Assembly (NCBI GenBank): GCA_963846475.1
Contig: CAWJVZ010000004.1
Span: 3,472,001-3,536,000 of the forward strand
Length of the DNA stretch: 64,000 nt
DNA from: DASWJZ01 sp963846475
Lineage (GTDB): Bacteria; Pseudomonadota; Alphaproteobacteria; Rhizobiales; Afifellaceae
Reading direction: 5' to 3'
Within the stretch, counting starts at the first letter, position 1; each line of letters opens with the position of its first letter. Below the pieces are notes generated by a model. It was not told where the DNA came from. It ran no database searches and saw only the letters and a list, made by a program, of their open reading frames with translations. The position numbers and the translations under genes were made by a program. Shown here piece after piece: positions 45,731 to 54,393 of the stretch.

Positions 45731-45783
45731 CTGTCGTAGAGCGCGGCCTCCGAAAACCCCGGCGCCGCGAAAATTCTTCCCGA

Positions 45784-45969
45784 TCAGCGGATGACGACGA
45801 CGCCGCGCCGATAGGGCCGCGGCGCGACCACGATGGGGCGCGGCGCCACGACGACCGGCCGCGCCGCCACGACCGCCGGCCCCGGCGCGACGTAAACAGC
45901 CCGGTGATGATGGCAGGCCGCGGCGGTCAGCCCGACGGCGATCAGGAGCATGGTGCGAAGGAGTGGCAT
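45784..45969 (-). CDS. Small lipoprotein with VVVAPRP repeats
   Basis: 61 aa. The signal sequence LLRTMLLIAVGLTAAAC ends in a lipobox (AAAC); the short mature part repeats VVAARPVVVAPRPIVVAPRP. This resembles small Val/Pro-rich lipoproteins frequent in Hyphomicrobiales. Function unknown; the low complexity makes the gene call moderate. Confidence 0.6.
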   Translation of the reverse strand: MPLLRTMLLIAVGLTAAACHHHRAVYVAPGPAVVAARPVVVAPRPIVVAPRPYRRGVVVIR

Positions 45970-46257
45970 GATTGTTGGCCTGCGAAGTGAGGGAGTTCTC
46001 ACTATTCTGGCCCCGCGTGATTTACGAAGGGTTAATTGTCGCGCCGGCGAGAGGCCGGCCGAGGGTGTCCCCCCCTGCGCGCTGATAGTAGGGCGCTACG
46101 CGGCTTCTAGCTGCGTCGGCGCTCCACCGCCGGGCGTTCATCCAATGCTGCCGCGATCCAAGGGCGCACACCCGGATCGGCCCTCACTGCATTTCGTCCA
46201 GCGGTTGCCATTGAGCCGAGAACCTTGAATAGTGAGACGAGACGATCAGGGGAAAAT
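45970..46257. other. Intergenic region before the unknown operon
   Basis: 288 bases separating the Val/Pro-rich lipoprotein from the operon that follows. It should hold the promoter of that operon, but I see no clear -35/-10 pair or operator. A purine-rich CAGGGGAAAAT directly precedes the ATG at 46258. Confidence 0.35.
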
Positions 46258-46398
46258 ATGCGCGCAGCCGCCGAGACGGTATCTGGTCTGCTCCTGGCGA
46301 AGGCTACACGGCCTTGCCTGAAGCCTACGCGTCTCGCCCTGACTGGCGATGTTTCGCCGCCTTGGCTGGGGCAATCCCCATCGCACCTATGGGGCTGA
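46258..46398 (+). CDS. Possible 46-aa leader ORF of the unknown operon
   Basis: ATG at 46258 follows the best ribosome site in the region (AGGGGAAAAT). The ORF runs 46 codons and its TGA (46396-46398) lies two bases before the ATG at 46401 of the large gene. It could be a coupling leader. Alternatively a frameshift has detached the true N-terminus of the large protein, since that other frame is open here too but lacks a start. No similarity recognised. Confidence 0.3.
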   Translation: MRAAAETVSGLLLAKATRPCLKPTRLALTGDVSPPWLGQSPSHLWG

Positions 46399-46400
46399 CG

Positions 46401-48812
46401 ATGCCGCTTGAGACCCTGATCGAATTCGACATTGATAGATTCCGCCGCAAGGACTTGGAGCTTGCCGGTTGGCTCACCGCCGATGTCGACCGCACCACAC
46501 GCAAGCCAGCGAGTCGGCCATCATTCTTAAGCCAATGGTTTGCGACGGTTACCTACGCGGTCAATCCCGGCGGCTTTGGAACGCGCACCGTTAACGGATG
46601 TGTCTTTTCCGAGCCTCAGGGCAAGCACAAGATTGCATGCTCGGTCGAACTGAACCTCGCGTTCAACGATTCCGGCGCCGCACGACACCCCGACGGAGTT
46701 CGGTCGTTAGTTGCGGGACTGGCCCGGCTCAGCCTGGACCCAGGCGCCGCGATCGATGCTCTGGTCAAGTCGGCGGCGGTCCAGATACAAGCTGACCTCA
46801 CGACCGAAACAATCTACGACTTCGACAGCGTGGTGCTGCCCCGCTTTCGCGACGCCATCGCTGCATCGTTGCTGAGCGCCGGCTTCAAAGCGAGCATGAA
46901 CCTCGAGTGGGAGGGATATGTAGCGGATGAGCCGTTTGCGCTGGACGATGTCGTCGCTCCATTTCGGATTCCTGGCGTCGCCCGCCGGCTTGAGACCAAA
47001 CTGAGCTGTGAAATCGTCGCTGATCCTCGCCAGAAGGCCGTGATCGCCTGCCTGAGACCGAAGAAAGAACGGGTCGCCAGAGTCGCCAAAGAAGCCATCG
47101 CCGCCTATTTCGACGATGAGACACTCTTTGCCACGTTGCTCGACCATCACCGCGCGGTGGAGAAAGGCTGCGAGCGGGCCATAAACGATAGTCTGCTCCC
47201 TTACGCGCATCGGGTCCGGGGATTCGCGCTTTCAAAGCCTCAGGGCCTGCCGTCCGCGCCTCCCGAGCAGATTCAGGTCGATGTCGAGACGCCTATCCAG
47301 CTGACTGACAGCGAGACTCCCGTTCCGTTGCGGCATACCGCCCAGCTTGCGCTTGTAAATCGGAGCCAGTTTATCGTCCGCAGCCTCGATCAGGCGATTG
47401 ATCCCAAGCAGTATGCAGTGGAGGCCATCCGAGGTGCTGCCGCGAAGCTGCTGCAAGGGAAGACATTTGTTGACCTTGTGCAAGCTTTTGTTCTCGATCC
47501 GCTGACATTCGAGCGAACGGGCGTCGAGCCTAAGCTTGAACTGGGTAAGAAGTTCAGCGATGCGATTAAAGAGCGACTGACAGAGATCGGATTTGATATC
47601 CATCACATTGCCACCACGCCTAAAGCGAAAGTCGTCGATCTGCTGATTCAACGGCCGTATATCACGCTGGCGCAGCGCGAATATCGGCTGCACGGCGGCT
47701 CGATCGTAATGGTGGGGATCACCTTCAATGGCGCTTTGACGAGCTTGGACGCCGTGCGCGGTCGGATTACCCGTGATACGGATCCGACGGAAGACATGCA
47801 GAACGATCTGCCGAGCCTCGTCCAGAACGTCCTGGGGGGAGTGACGCCCTTTGAATTCGACATGGGAACGTCCGTCGGCGAGACCGGTCAAAGCTGGTTG
47901 TCGACGGTGGAGGATCAGATCAAGCAGCGGCTTGCCGCCGCCTACGGGTTCACAGTGCACAATGTGCACGTCGCTGCATCGGAGAGCGAGCCGCGCGCCT
48001 ATCTGCGAAAGTTGCAGGCCGGCGGCGCGCATAGCTTTTTTATCGATAACCACTCGCCGGGAACGGACGGGCAGACGCAAGGCCTGCGGCTGAAGGTCAC
48101 GTATGGAGTGGTTGAGCCTCGGCTCACCGAGTTGCCTGCGGAGAAACGGCAAACTTACACGACATACGAGCGCTACATCGAAGCGGGCCTTTACCGGTTC
48201 GAGGTCGAGGAGGCGCATTTGCGTATCCAGGGTGCGATAGGTGGAGAATTGAAGGAAGTTCTTGGTCAGCTCAGGAGGGACAACATCCTCCGTATCGTTA
48301 CGGAGGGTAAGAATGGTCCGGACGAGGGGAATCGAAAGTGGTACTTGGCGCTATTGAAGAAGGCGACCGACGTTGTTTCTCAGAGCTTCGGACTGAGCGT
48401 CGACCTGAGGCTGGTCCTCGATTCGGACGATCTGAGCGGCGTCCGTTCCTTCCTTGCCGACGCCGACAAAGACGAACTGCGGCGCCGCCGCGAGATCGAG
48501 ACGGAGTTGCGGATTTCGAAGGCGGCTGCCGCCCGCGAAGCGTTCGAACAGTACCATCGTGCGCTTCTGAGCTACGACCACGCAACGGCCGATGATGAGG
48601 ATCGGCGGCGGCTGGACGGACTCAAGAAGATTGCGCAGGACCTCGAAGAAGAGGCGCAGATAGGGAAGCGGTCTCACCTGGGCAACCGGTTGACCGACCA
48701 AACCGGCGGTCACCATGGACAAGATCCCTCCCTGCTGCTGGCGGGAGGAACGGATGTTGCTCAGGCCCAAGACGACATCGACGACAACATTCTCGATATA
48801 AAGGTGAATTAG
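46401..48812 (+). CDS. Large SPFH/band-7-like repeat protein, unknown
   Basis: 803 aa from ATG 46401 (a TTG at 46314 would add 29). No signal peptide or membrane helix seen. Similar blocks recur about five times: a helical part, then a segment like LLSAGFKASMNLEWE, LTEIGFDIHHIATTP, LAAAYGFTVHNVHVA, SQSFGLSVDLRLVLD. Each looks like the end of an SPFH/band-7 domain (helix, small Gly turn, beta strand). The C-terminus has a charged helix (DADKDELRRRREIETELRIS), possibly coiled-coil. First main gene of a five-gene plus-strand operon; function unknown. The domain reading is my inference, not a database result. Confidence 0.6.
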   Translation: MPLETLIEFDIDRFRRKDLELAGWLTADVDRTTRKPASRPSFLSQWFATVTYAVNPGGFGTRTVNGCVFSEPQGKHKIACSVELNLAFNDSGAARHPDGVRSLVAGLARLSLDPGAAIDALVKSAAVQIQADLTTETIYDFDSVVLPRFRDAIAASLLSAGFKASMNLEWEGYVADEPFALDDVVAPFRIPGVARRLETKLSCEIVADPRQKAVIACLRPKKERVARVAKEAIAAYFDDETLFATLLDHHRAVEKGCERAINDSLLPYAHRVRGFALSKPQGLPSAPPEQIQVDVETPIQLTDSETPVPLRHTAQLALVNRSQFIVRSLDQAIDPKQYAVEAIRGAAAKLLQGKTFVDLVQAFVLDPLTFERTGVEPKLELGKKFSDAIKERLTEIGFDIHHIATTPKAKVVDLLIQRPYITLAQREYRLHGGSIVMVGITFNGALTSLDAVRGRITRDTDPTEDMQNDLPSLVQNVLGGVTPFEFDMGTSVGETGQSWLSTVEDQIKQRLAAAYGFTVHNVHVAASESEPRAYLRKLQAGGAHSFFIDNHSPGTDGQTQGLRLKVTYGVVEPRLTELPAEKRQTYTTYERYIEAGLYRFEVEEAHLRIQGAIGGELKEVLGQLRRDNILRIVTEGKNGPDEGNRKWYLALLKKATDVVSQSFGLSVDLRLVLDSDDLSGVRSFLADADKDELRRRREIETELRISKAAAAREAFEQYHRALLSYDHATADDEDRRRLDGLKKIAQDLEEEAQIGKRSHLGNRLTDQTGGHHGQDPSLLLAGGTDVAQAQDDIDDNILDIKVN

Positions 48813-48848
48813 CCCTAGAGCGGGGCCGCCTTTGCAGAGGAGAGTCCC

Positions 48849-49193
48849 ATGATCGAAACAATCATCGCCGCGTTGGTGTCGGCCGCCGCAACCGAAGCGG
48901 GTCCTGAAATCTGCAGGCGGACGGCAAATGGGCTTCGCGCGGTTCTGCGCACCAGAAGTGCCGGAACCTCCGTAGTCGTCGCGGCCGACAAGCTGGAGCG
49001 CGGCGAAGTTGACCAGCCTGCGCTTCGCCACGCCCTTGAGCTGTTGACCGAGCGCGACCTGATGACGCTGAAAGCCGGGGTCGATGGTTTCCGCGGACAG
49101 AGTGTTGCGAGTAGCGCGCACTTGGATTTGCGGGGGGCGATCGTATCCGGCAGCAGCACCGTTACGGGCGTATCCAATACGATCAAGAACTAA
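48849..49193 (+). CDS. 114-aa protein of the unknown operon
   Basis: Starts 36 bases after the large gene; GAGGAGAG lies just before the ATG. The first 30 residues are small and hydrophobic (IETIIAALVSAAATEAG). A charged helical middle follows (ADKLERGEVDQPALRHALELL), and the end is Ser/Gly/Val-rich (LRGAIVSGSSTVTGVSN). No family recognised. Position suggests a small partner of the SPFH-like protein. Confidence 0.62.
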   Translation: MIETIIAALVSAAATEAGPEICRRTANGLRAVLRTRSAGTSVVVAADKLERGEVDQPALRHALELLTERDLMTLKAGVDGFRGQSVASSAHLDLRGAIVSGSSTVTGVSNTIKN

Positions 49194-49214
49194 TGCTTCG
49201 CCAGAGTGGAACCA

Positions 49215-49848
49215 ATGACGTCTACCGATCCAATGATCGAGCAAGCGGCAGCCGCGCTGCCGGTCGAGTTCGACGGAAGGCGCCGACGGTTCGCCGCCAG
49301 CTGCGGCCGCCTCGACTGCTGGCGCCGCAAGTCCACGTCCAGAGTCGTCCGCAACTGAGGATTCTCGTTCAACAGACCCCAGCGAGAGCGCTCCGCAACC
49401 GAAGTCTGCCCAAAACGCGGTTCTGTCTGGTGTTTTGGCGACGTTTAACGACGCAAAGATTACCGAAAATGCCAAGGTCATACTCTCTCAAACAGTAGTC
49501 GGGGCGCAGAACATTGGCGACCTGATTGAGATCCGCGTGACGCCCTATGTCGAGCATTCCGACACCAGGCACGGCGATCGCATCCGGTCGGGCATCTTCG
49601 ACGGCCGGTTTCCCGCCGCTGGCCTGGTTATCGTGCACTACCCCGACGAGGCGGCCCTGGATGCCGTGTGCTCTGCGGCACGCTCGGCGGCGCGCTCCAA
49701 TGATCCGACACGACCGGCGCATTGGATTACGGCCAGCTTCCAAAAGGACTATCGTGATTGGATTGACCCGACGGCTGGTCGCATCGTGCAATGTATGCAA
49801 TCCCTCGGCTGCACCCTGGGACTATTCCATCCGGCATTGGAGTTCTGA
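49215..49848 (+). CDS. Protein of the unknown operon, probable frameshift
   Basis: The ATG at 49215 opens MTSTDPMIEQAAAALPVE. The sensible continuation is in another frame from about 49270: a Pro/Ala/Ser/Thr linker (EGADGSPPAAAASTAGAAS), then a folded-looking domain ATFNDAKITENAKVILSQT ... IEIRVTPYVEHSDTRHGDRI ... FPAAGLVIVHYPDEAAL, to a TGA at 49846. One extra base near 49265-49275 would explain the break. No starting codon of usual type exists in the second frame until the TTG at 49435. Family not recognised. Confidence 0.5.
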
Positions 49849-49894
49849 TCTCCACCGGGAGCTTCTCCAGTCGCCACCCACGGTCCTGCGGCAA

Positions 49895-51616
49895 TTGGAG
49901 CGCAGCTTCACCGATGCAGGGCTCCTCCTCATTGTTTTCCTCAAACGCAGTTTGTCGCGTGGTGACACCGCTGACCCGTGCGCCGGCAGCGGCCCCTGCA
50001 TCGCCGTTTCGACGGAACTCGCGCTGTCCGCATTGCTGGACGTTGAAGAGGAATGGGTTTGCCGCGTAAGGCAAGCCGCGACCGTTCGCGGCTTCGAACT
50101 GAGTTTTGCGCAGTTGCACGCGGCCTGCACCAAGGCCCGGAGTTTCGAAGATCTTGCCCAGTTCGCCGGTTCTGTTCGAAGCGAGCACGAATCAGCATCC
50201 CTGGAATTCCGCAGGCAACTCGATGCTTTTCACGCCTTTGCCGCAGAGGAGACATTTGACGTTGTTGCCCTGTTTCTCGCAACCTACCTGCCGGGCCTGG
50301 GCATCTCGGTCTTCAGCGCCCTCGCAAACTGGATTCTTGCCGCGCTGCCCTGCCCTTCAAAGGCAGGCGAGGATACGAAGCCCGGCTGGCCACATTGGAC
50401 TCCTCGCGACCTCCGCCGCTTGCTGTCGAAGAACGCAATCGAGCTGAAGACCGGGAGTGACGGAAGCCGGAGCATTTCGTCCCCGCTCGCCAATGTCATC
50501 CGCGGCGAATTCGAACAGGAACACGTTTCTCTTGCCGAGCTTCGCAGGGCACTCCTGGCAGTGCCGGTCCTGCCGGACGGATTTCCTAGCACGACTCAGA
50601 TAGCTTGCTGGACGCGGATTGTCTACGCGGTCCAGCGCGACGATCCGGCAACGGAGCCTGTCCGGCGGCTGGCCAGATTGCTTGCCGCGACTCCCCACAG
50701 TCAAGGGTGGCAAAAGAACACCGGTACGCGTGCCGCGGCGGCAATGGCCGCGCTCTGGGGTGCTAGGGAGGGTGAGGCGGCAGGCGAGGCGCAGACCGCG
50801 GCATTCGTCGAGGAACTGACGTCTGCCGACGCCGAGCTCGCCCTACAGGCACTTCGTTTTTGTTCCCGGGACTCGGCCTGTCCCGTTCCGCCGGCGCGTC
50901 TCCTGAGCTGGATTTCACGCGCTTTGAGGGCCGGCGGCCCGCGGCGGACATCGCTTGTGTATGCCTTCGTCCGCGACATTACCGCCATCAGCGATGAGGG
51001 CCGGCGCGAGACTTTTCTGCGACGGATTGTCGAATGGATTCTGGACGAGCGGGTCGATTTCCGCGGCGTTCTAAGGGATTGTCTGGCGAGTGCGATGTGG
51101 TCCGCGGTGGTCTCTTCCGGCACCCCGCAGGCAGTCGCCTTGTCGCCGGCGGAACTCCCCTGCATCGGCGGCCTGTCCGAGGAACTCTGTGAGAAGCTCG
51201 TGATCTGTCTCTCCGAGGAAACGAAAGTACGAATCATCGATCCGGGTCTGCAAAGAGCGTTTGGGGACTCGCCGGAAGACTTCGATGGCCACGCGGTTCA
51301 ACTGGACCGGCTCGAATGCGGGCTGGTGCTATGCACCTTGCTGGCCGAGTGGCGCCGGAAGCTCGCCGGGGATGCCGTCTCACCGCCCGAGCAGGCAGAG
51401 GCTTGGCTCCGCAGGCTGATCCACGTGGTGAGCAAGGATCGCAGTCGCAGAAAGTCCGTTCAACGCGCCGCGTCCCTTGCCGTCGATGTCATTCGCTTTT
51501 TGAAGATCGAGGGTCGTAACACCGTCTCGCGGCAAAGGCTCGGGCAGCTGCTGGCGGACCTTCTTTGGACTAGAGCGGAGCTGCGGTTGTCCGCCGCTTC
51601 TGCAAGTGCGGATTGA
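49895..51616 (+). CDS. Large helical protein of the unknown operon
   Basis: About 573 aa from a TTG at 49895. The frame is open much further upstream, and the true start may be nearer 49850, but no ATG or GTG is available there. Predominantly alpha-helical (RRLARLLAATPHSQGW, FLRRIVEWILDERVDFRG, KSVQRAASLAVDVIRFL), recalling HEAT-like repeats. A hydrophobic stretch near 50260-50350 (VVALFLATYLPGLGISVF) could be a buried or membrane helix. Follows the frameshifted gene almost directly; fusion with it through another indel cannot be excluded. No family recognised. Confidence 0.55.
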   Translation: MERSFTDAGLLLIVFLKRSLSRGDTADPCAGSGPCIAVSTELALSALLDVEEEWVCRVRQAATVRGFELSFAQLHAACTKARSFEDLAQFAGSVRSEHESASLEFRRQLDAFHAFAAEETFDVVALFLATYLPGLGISVFSALANWILAALPCPSKAGEDTKPGWPHWTPRDLRRLLSKNAIELKTGSDGSRSISSPLANVIRGEFEQEHVSLAELRRALLAVPVLPDGFPSTTQIACWTRIVYAVQRDDPATEPVRRLARLLAATPHSQGWQKNTGTRAAAAMAALWGAREGEAAGEAQTAAFVEELTSADAELALQALRFCSRDSACPVPPARLLSWISRALRAGGPRRTSLVYAFVRDITAISDEGRRETFLRRIVEWILDERVDFRGVLRDCLASAMWSAVVSSGTPQAVALSPAELPCIGGLSEELCEKLVICLSEETKVRIIDPGLQRAFGDSPEDFDGHAVQLDRLECGLVLCTLLAEWRRKLAGDAVSPPEQAEAWLRRLIHVVSKDRSRRKSVQRAASLAVDVIRFLKIEGRNTVSRQRLGQLLADLLWTRAELRLSAASASAD

Positions 51617-51636
51617 CCGATCGCGCTGAGGATACG

Positions 51637-51957
51637 ATGAGTGACCACCATTCGCGAATGACCGAGGGCTCACCTGGGCATGCTGCCGCAAGCGAGTTCA
51701 GAGCGACGCTGGAAAAGATCGGTGTCGAGCTTGAAAATCAGACGAAGCAGTTTTCCTACGTCACACGACTGGACTTTCTGATTCAATTCTCAGCCGTCGC
51801 CGCCGTTATGCTGGTGGTAATGGCGCTTTTGGGTCAGGCGTGGGTGGGCATATTGTTTCTGATCGTAATCTGCGGGCTCCTTGGCGGTCTCAGGTGGCTG
51901 CAGGTGCAGATGGTTCTTGGGTCCATCGACAAAATCAGGGACATCCTCAAGCAATAA
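51637..51957 (+). CDS. Small two-helix membrane protein of the unknown operon
   Basis: 106 aa. A soluble N-terminal helix (EFRATLEKIGVELENQTKQF) precedes two adjacent hydrophobic segments (DFLIQFSAVAAVMLVVMALL and WVGILFLIVICGLLGG) and a short cytoplasmic tail. The ATG at 51637 lies 20 bases after the previous stop. It gives the operon an inner-membrane component. No family recognised. Confidence 0.68.
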   Translation: MSDHHSRMTEGSPGHAAASEFRATLEKIGVELENQTKQFSYVTRLDFLIQFSAVAAVMLVVMALLGQAWVGILFLIVICGLLGGLRWLQVQMVLGSIDKIRDILKQ

Positions 51958-52408
51958 GCCGTGCGGTGGCACAGTTCCGTAAGGTGATTCCTCACGCGCG
52001 CGGCGAAGAGAAGGACCGGTGCGGCGGCGGGGGAACGCAAGCCGGGCGGCGTGCGTCTGCGGAGCCACTGGCGCGGCGGGTCGCGGCCTATCACCCCTTT
52101 TGGTCCGGCTGCGAATGGCGGGCGCGGCGCGCGTGGCTGCCCCCTCCACCATGTTTCGCGTGATCCCCCCACCCGTCGGCAGCGACGGAGGAGGAACCCG
52201 CGCGCCTCACCACTGCTTCGAAGCCGAACGCGCGCTGCGAGGAGGGCTGTTCTCAATCGGTTCGGCCGTTGCTCGCCCTAGAGCATGGCTTGTTCGGGCC
52301 TCGTTCGGCATCGAGGAATTTTGCCGAAAGCCGAACGGCGTCCGAGCCTTGCCGGCGCCCTTTCATCTTGAACAAACGCCGTCGCGGCGGCGCGGCGGGC
52401 CGGCCGGC
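51958..52408. other. 451-bp convergent intergenic region
   Basis: Between the end of the unknown operon and the end of the M24 gene. It contains copy B of the dispersed repeat (52249-52345); the remaining sequence is GC-rich, without a ribosome site or codon structure that would support a gene. Confidence 0.45.
52249..52345 (-). repeat. Dispersed ~97-bp intergenic repeat, copy B
   Basis: Reverse complement closely matches 32051-32147, including CGCCGTTCGGCTTT, CCTCGATGCCGAACGAGG, CTCTAG and GGCCGAACCGATTG. Like copy A it sits between convergent gene ends. Confidence 0.65.
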
Positions 52409-53560
52409 TCAACGCACCAAAAGCTCCGTCCCGTGCCGCGACAGCGGCTCCGGGGGGCCCTCCGTGGTGCGGTAGGTGCGGCCGAGGCACATCGCCGCGC
52501 CGGCCTCGGAATCCATCAAGATCATGTGCGCGAACAACACCATATCGGGCGCGATGACGGCGGGGTTGTCGCGAAAGAACATCGGCCAGTCCATCCAGGA
52601 CGGGGCGTAGCGGGCGCCCAGCGAATAGCCGCAGGCGTTGAGCCGGTGTTTTGTCATGCCGTGCGCCTCCATGACCCGCGCATGGGCGTCGAAGACCGCC
52701 CCAAAGCTGTTGCCGGGGCGCATGGCGTCCTCGCACGCGCCAAGCGCCTCCACGCACGCGGCGTGCAGCGACGCGTGCCGCGGCGTCGGCGCGCCGACGA
52801 TTACGGTGCGCATCAGCGCGACGTGGTAGAGCCGGTAGGCGCCGGCGAACTCCAGGGTGATCTGGTCCTCCGCGCCTAGGCGGCGCCGGCCCGTCTTGGT
52901 GCGGCAGAGGAGGGCGTCCTCGCCGGAGCCGATGATGAAGGGGTTTCCGGGGTAGTCGCCGCCGCCGGAGAAGACGGCGCCCTGCATGGCGGCCAGGATC
53001 TCGCCTTCGTCGGCGCCGGCGCGGATCAGCCCGAGGCCGGCGTCGAGCGCCGCGTCGGCCAGGGCGGCGGCGCGCTTGACGTAGTCGAGCTCCGCCGGGC
53101 TTTTGACGACGCGGAAGCCCGGGACGAGGCTTGAGGAATCCTCCAGCGTGGCGAAGCTGCGGAGCGCGTCGTCCACCGCGCGGCCGCTGGCGGCGGTCAG
53201 GCCGTGCGTGTCGTATTCCACGCCGATCCGCGTGCCGAGCAGCCCGATGTCGCTGAGGAGATCGCGGAGCTGCAGGCCCGGCCCGGCGCCGGCCTGGTCG
53301 GTCCACACGACGATGGTGGGGATCAGCGAGGTGTGGCGCGCCTGGCGGAGGTCGGCGGAGCGGGTGAGCAGCGTGAACTCGCCGGCGCGCGTCAGCACCA
53401 GGCACTGGAAGAAGCAATAGCCGAACGTGTCGTAGCCGGTCAGCCAGTAATGGCTCTCCGGCGCGAAGAGGAGGAGCGCGTCGAGCCGCCGCCGCGCCAT
53501 CTCTTCCAGCACCAGCGTGCGGCGCGCCTCGAACTCTTCCGGCTCGAAATGCAGCGCCAC
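52409..53560 (-). CDS. M24/creatinase-family protein, metal ligands apparently lost
   Basis: 383 aa. An N-terminal creatinase domain (FEARRTLVLEEMARRRLDAL ... YWLTGYDTFGY) precedes a pita-bread M24 domain. The usual D..D pair reads LEFAGAYRLYHVALMRT and the last Glu ligands are not in place. It therefore resembles metal-free relatives such as creatinase or ectoine hydrolase rather than Xaa-Pro aminopeptidase. GTG start at 53560, two bases after the pgeF stop; last gene of lgt-midA-pgeF-M24. Substrate unknown. Confidence 0.8.
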   Translation of the reverse strand: MALHFEPEEFEARRTLVLEEMARRRLDALLLFAPESHYWLTGYDTFGYCFFQCLVLTRAGEFTLLTRSADLRQARHTSLIPTIVVWTDQAGAGPGLQLRDLLSDIGLLGTRIGVEYDTHGLTAASGRAVDDALRSFATLEDSSSLVPGFRVVKSPAELDYVKRAAALADAALDAGLGLIRAGADEGEILAAMQGAVFSGGGDYPGNPFIIGSGEDALLCRTKTGRRRLGAEDQITLEFAGAYRLYHVALMRTVIVGAPTPRHASLHAACVEALGACEDAMRPGNSFGAVFDAHARVMEAHGMTKHRLNACGYSLGARYAPSWMDWPMFFRDNPAVIAPDMVLFAHMILMDSEAGAAMCLGRTYRTTEGPPEPLSRHGTELLVR

Positions 53561-53562
53561 CG

Positions 53563-54393
53563 TCAGGGCTCGACGATGGAGATGGCGGAGAGCTGCCGTC
53601 CGTAATCCGGCTCGCCGCGATGCGTGGCGCGCCGGTAGGAGAAGAAGCGCGCCTCGTCGCTGTAGGTGCACAGGCCGACGTCGTGCACCGCGGCGAGCCC
53701 GGCGCGCTTCAGGCGCGCGACGATATAGGCGGGCAGGTCGAACAAAGCGTGGCCGTCCTGCGGCGAGGGGCGGAAGAAGCGCGCATTGTCCGGATCGGCC
53801 GCGGCGAAGCGGGCGACGAATTCCGGCCCCACCTCGTAGGCGTCTTGGGAGATCGTCGGCCCGAGCACGGCGAGGATGCGGGCGCGCTCGGCGCCGAGCC
53901 GCTCCATCGCGGCGATTGTCGATTCCAGGATGCCGGTGAGCGCGCCCTTCCAGCCGGCATGCGCGGCGGCGACGATCCGCGCCTCCGGCTCGGCGAAGAG
54001 GACTGGCCCGCAATCGGCGGTGCCGACGCCGATGGCAAGGCCCGGCCGGTCGGTCGCCACCGCATCCGCCTTGGGCCCGAGGCCGGGTCCCCACGCCTCG
54101 CCCACCTGAACCGCGTCGGTCCCATGCACCTGGTAGGGTGTCGCCAGCCGGTCCGGCGCGGCGCCGAGATGGCGCGCCGCGCGGGCGCGGTTCTCCAGCA
54201 CCACCGCGCGCTCGTCCCGCGAGCCGATGCCGGTGTTCAGCCCGGCATAGAGGCCGGTGGATATGCCGCCGTGGCGGGTGAAGAAGGCGTGCGCGATGCC
54301 GGCGAGCGCCAGCGCCGGCGCTTCGACCGGGACGAGGCGGGAGTTTGGGGCGTGCATGCGGCGGACGTTGGCTGCGCCGTGACGCGAAGTCAA
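53563..54393 (-). CDS. pgeF: Peptidoglycan editing factor / polyphenol oxidase family protein
   Basis: 276-aa PgeF (YfiH/laccase-like, Cu-oxidase_4) protein. The conserved zinc-binding residues are visible: FFTRHGGIS, YQVHG (His), GTADCGPVLF (Cys) and AAHAGWKGAL (His). The family cleaves purine nucleosides or removes mis-incorporated L-Ser from peptidoglycan precursors (known for E. coli). The ATG overlaps the upstream methyltransferase stop (ATGA). Confidence 0.92.
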   Translation of the reverse strand: MTSRHGAANVRRMHAPNSRLVPVEAPALALAGIAHAFFTRHGGISTGLYAGLNTGIGSRDERAVVLENRARAARHLGAAPDRLATPYQVHGTDAVQVGEAWGPGLGPKADAVATDRPGLAIGVGTADCGPVLFAEPEARIVAAAHAGWKGALTGILESTIAAMERLGAERARILAVLGPTISQDAYEVGPEFVARFAAADPDNARFFRPSPQDGHALFDLPAYIVARLKRAGLAAVHDVGLCTYSDEARFFSYRRATHRGEPDYGRQLSAISIVEP

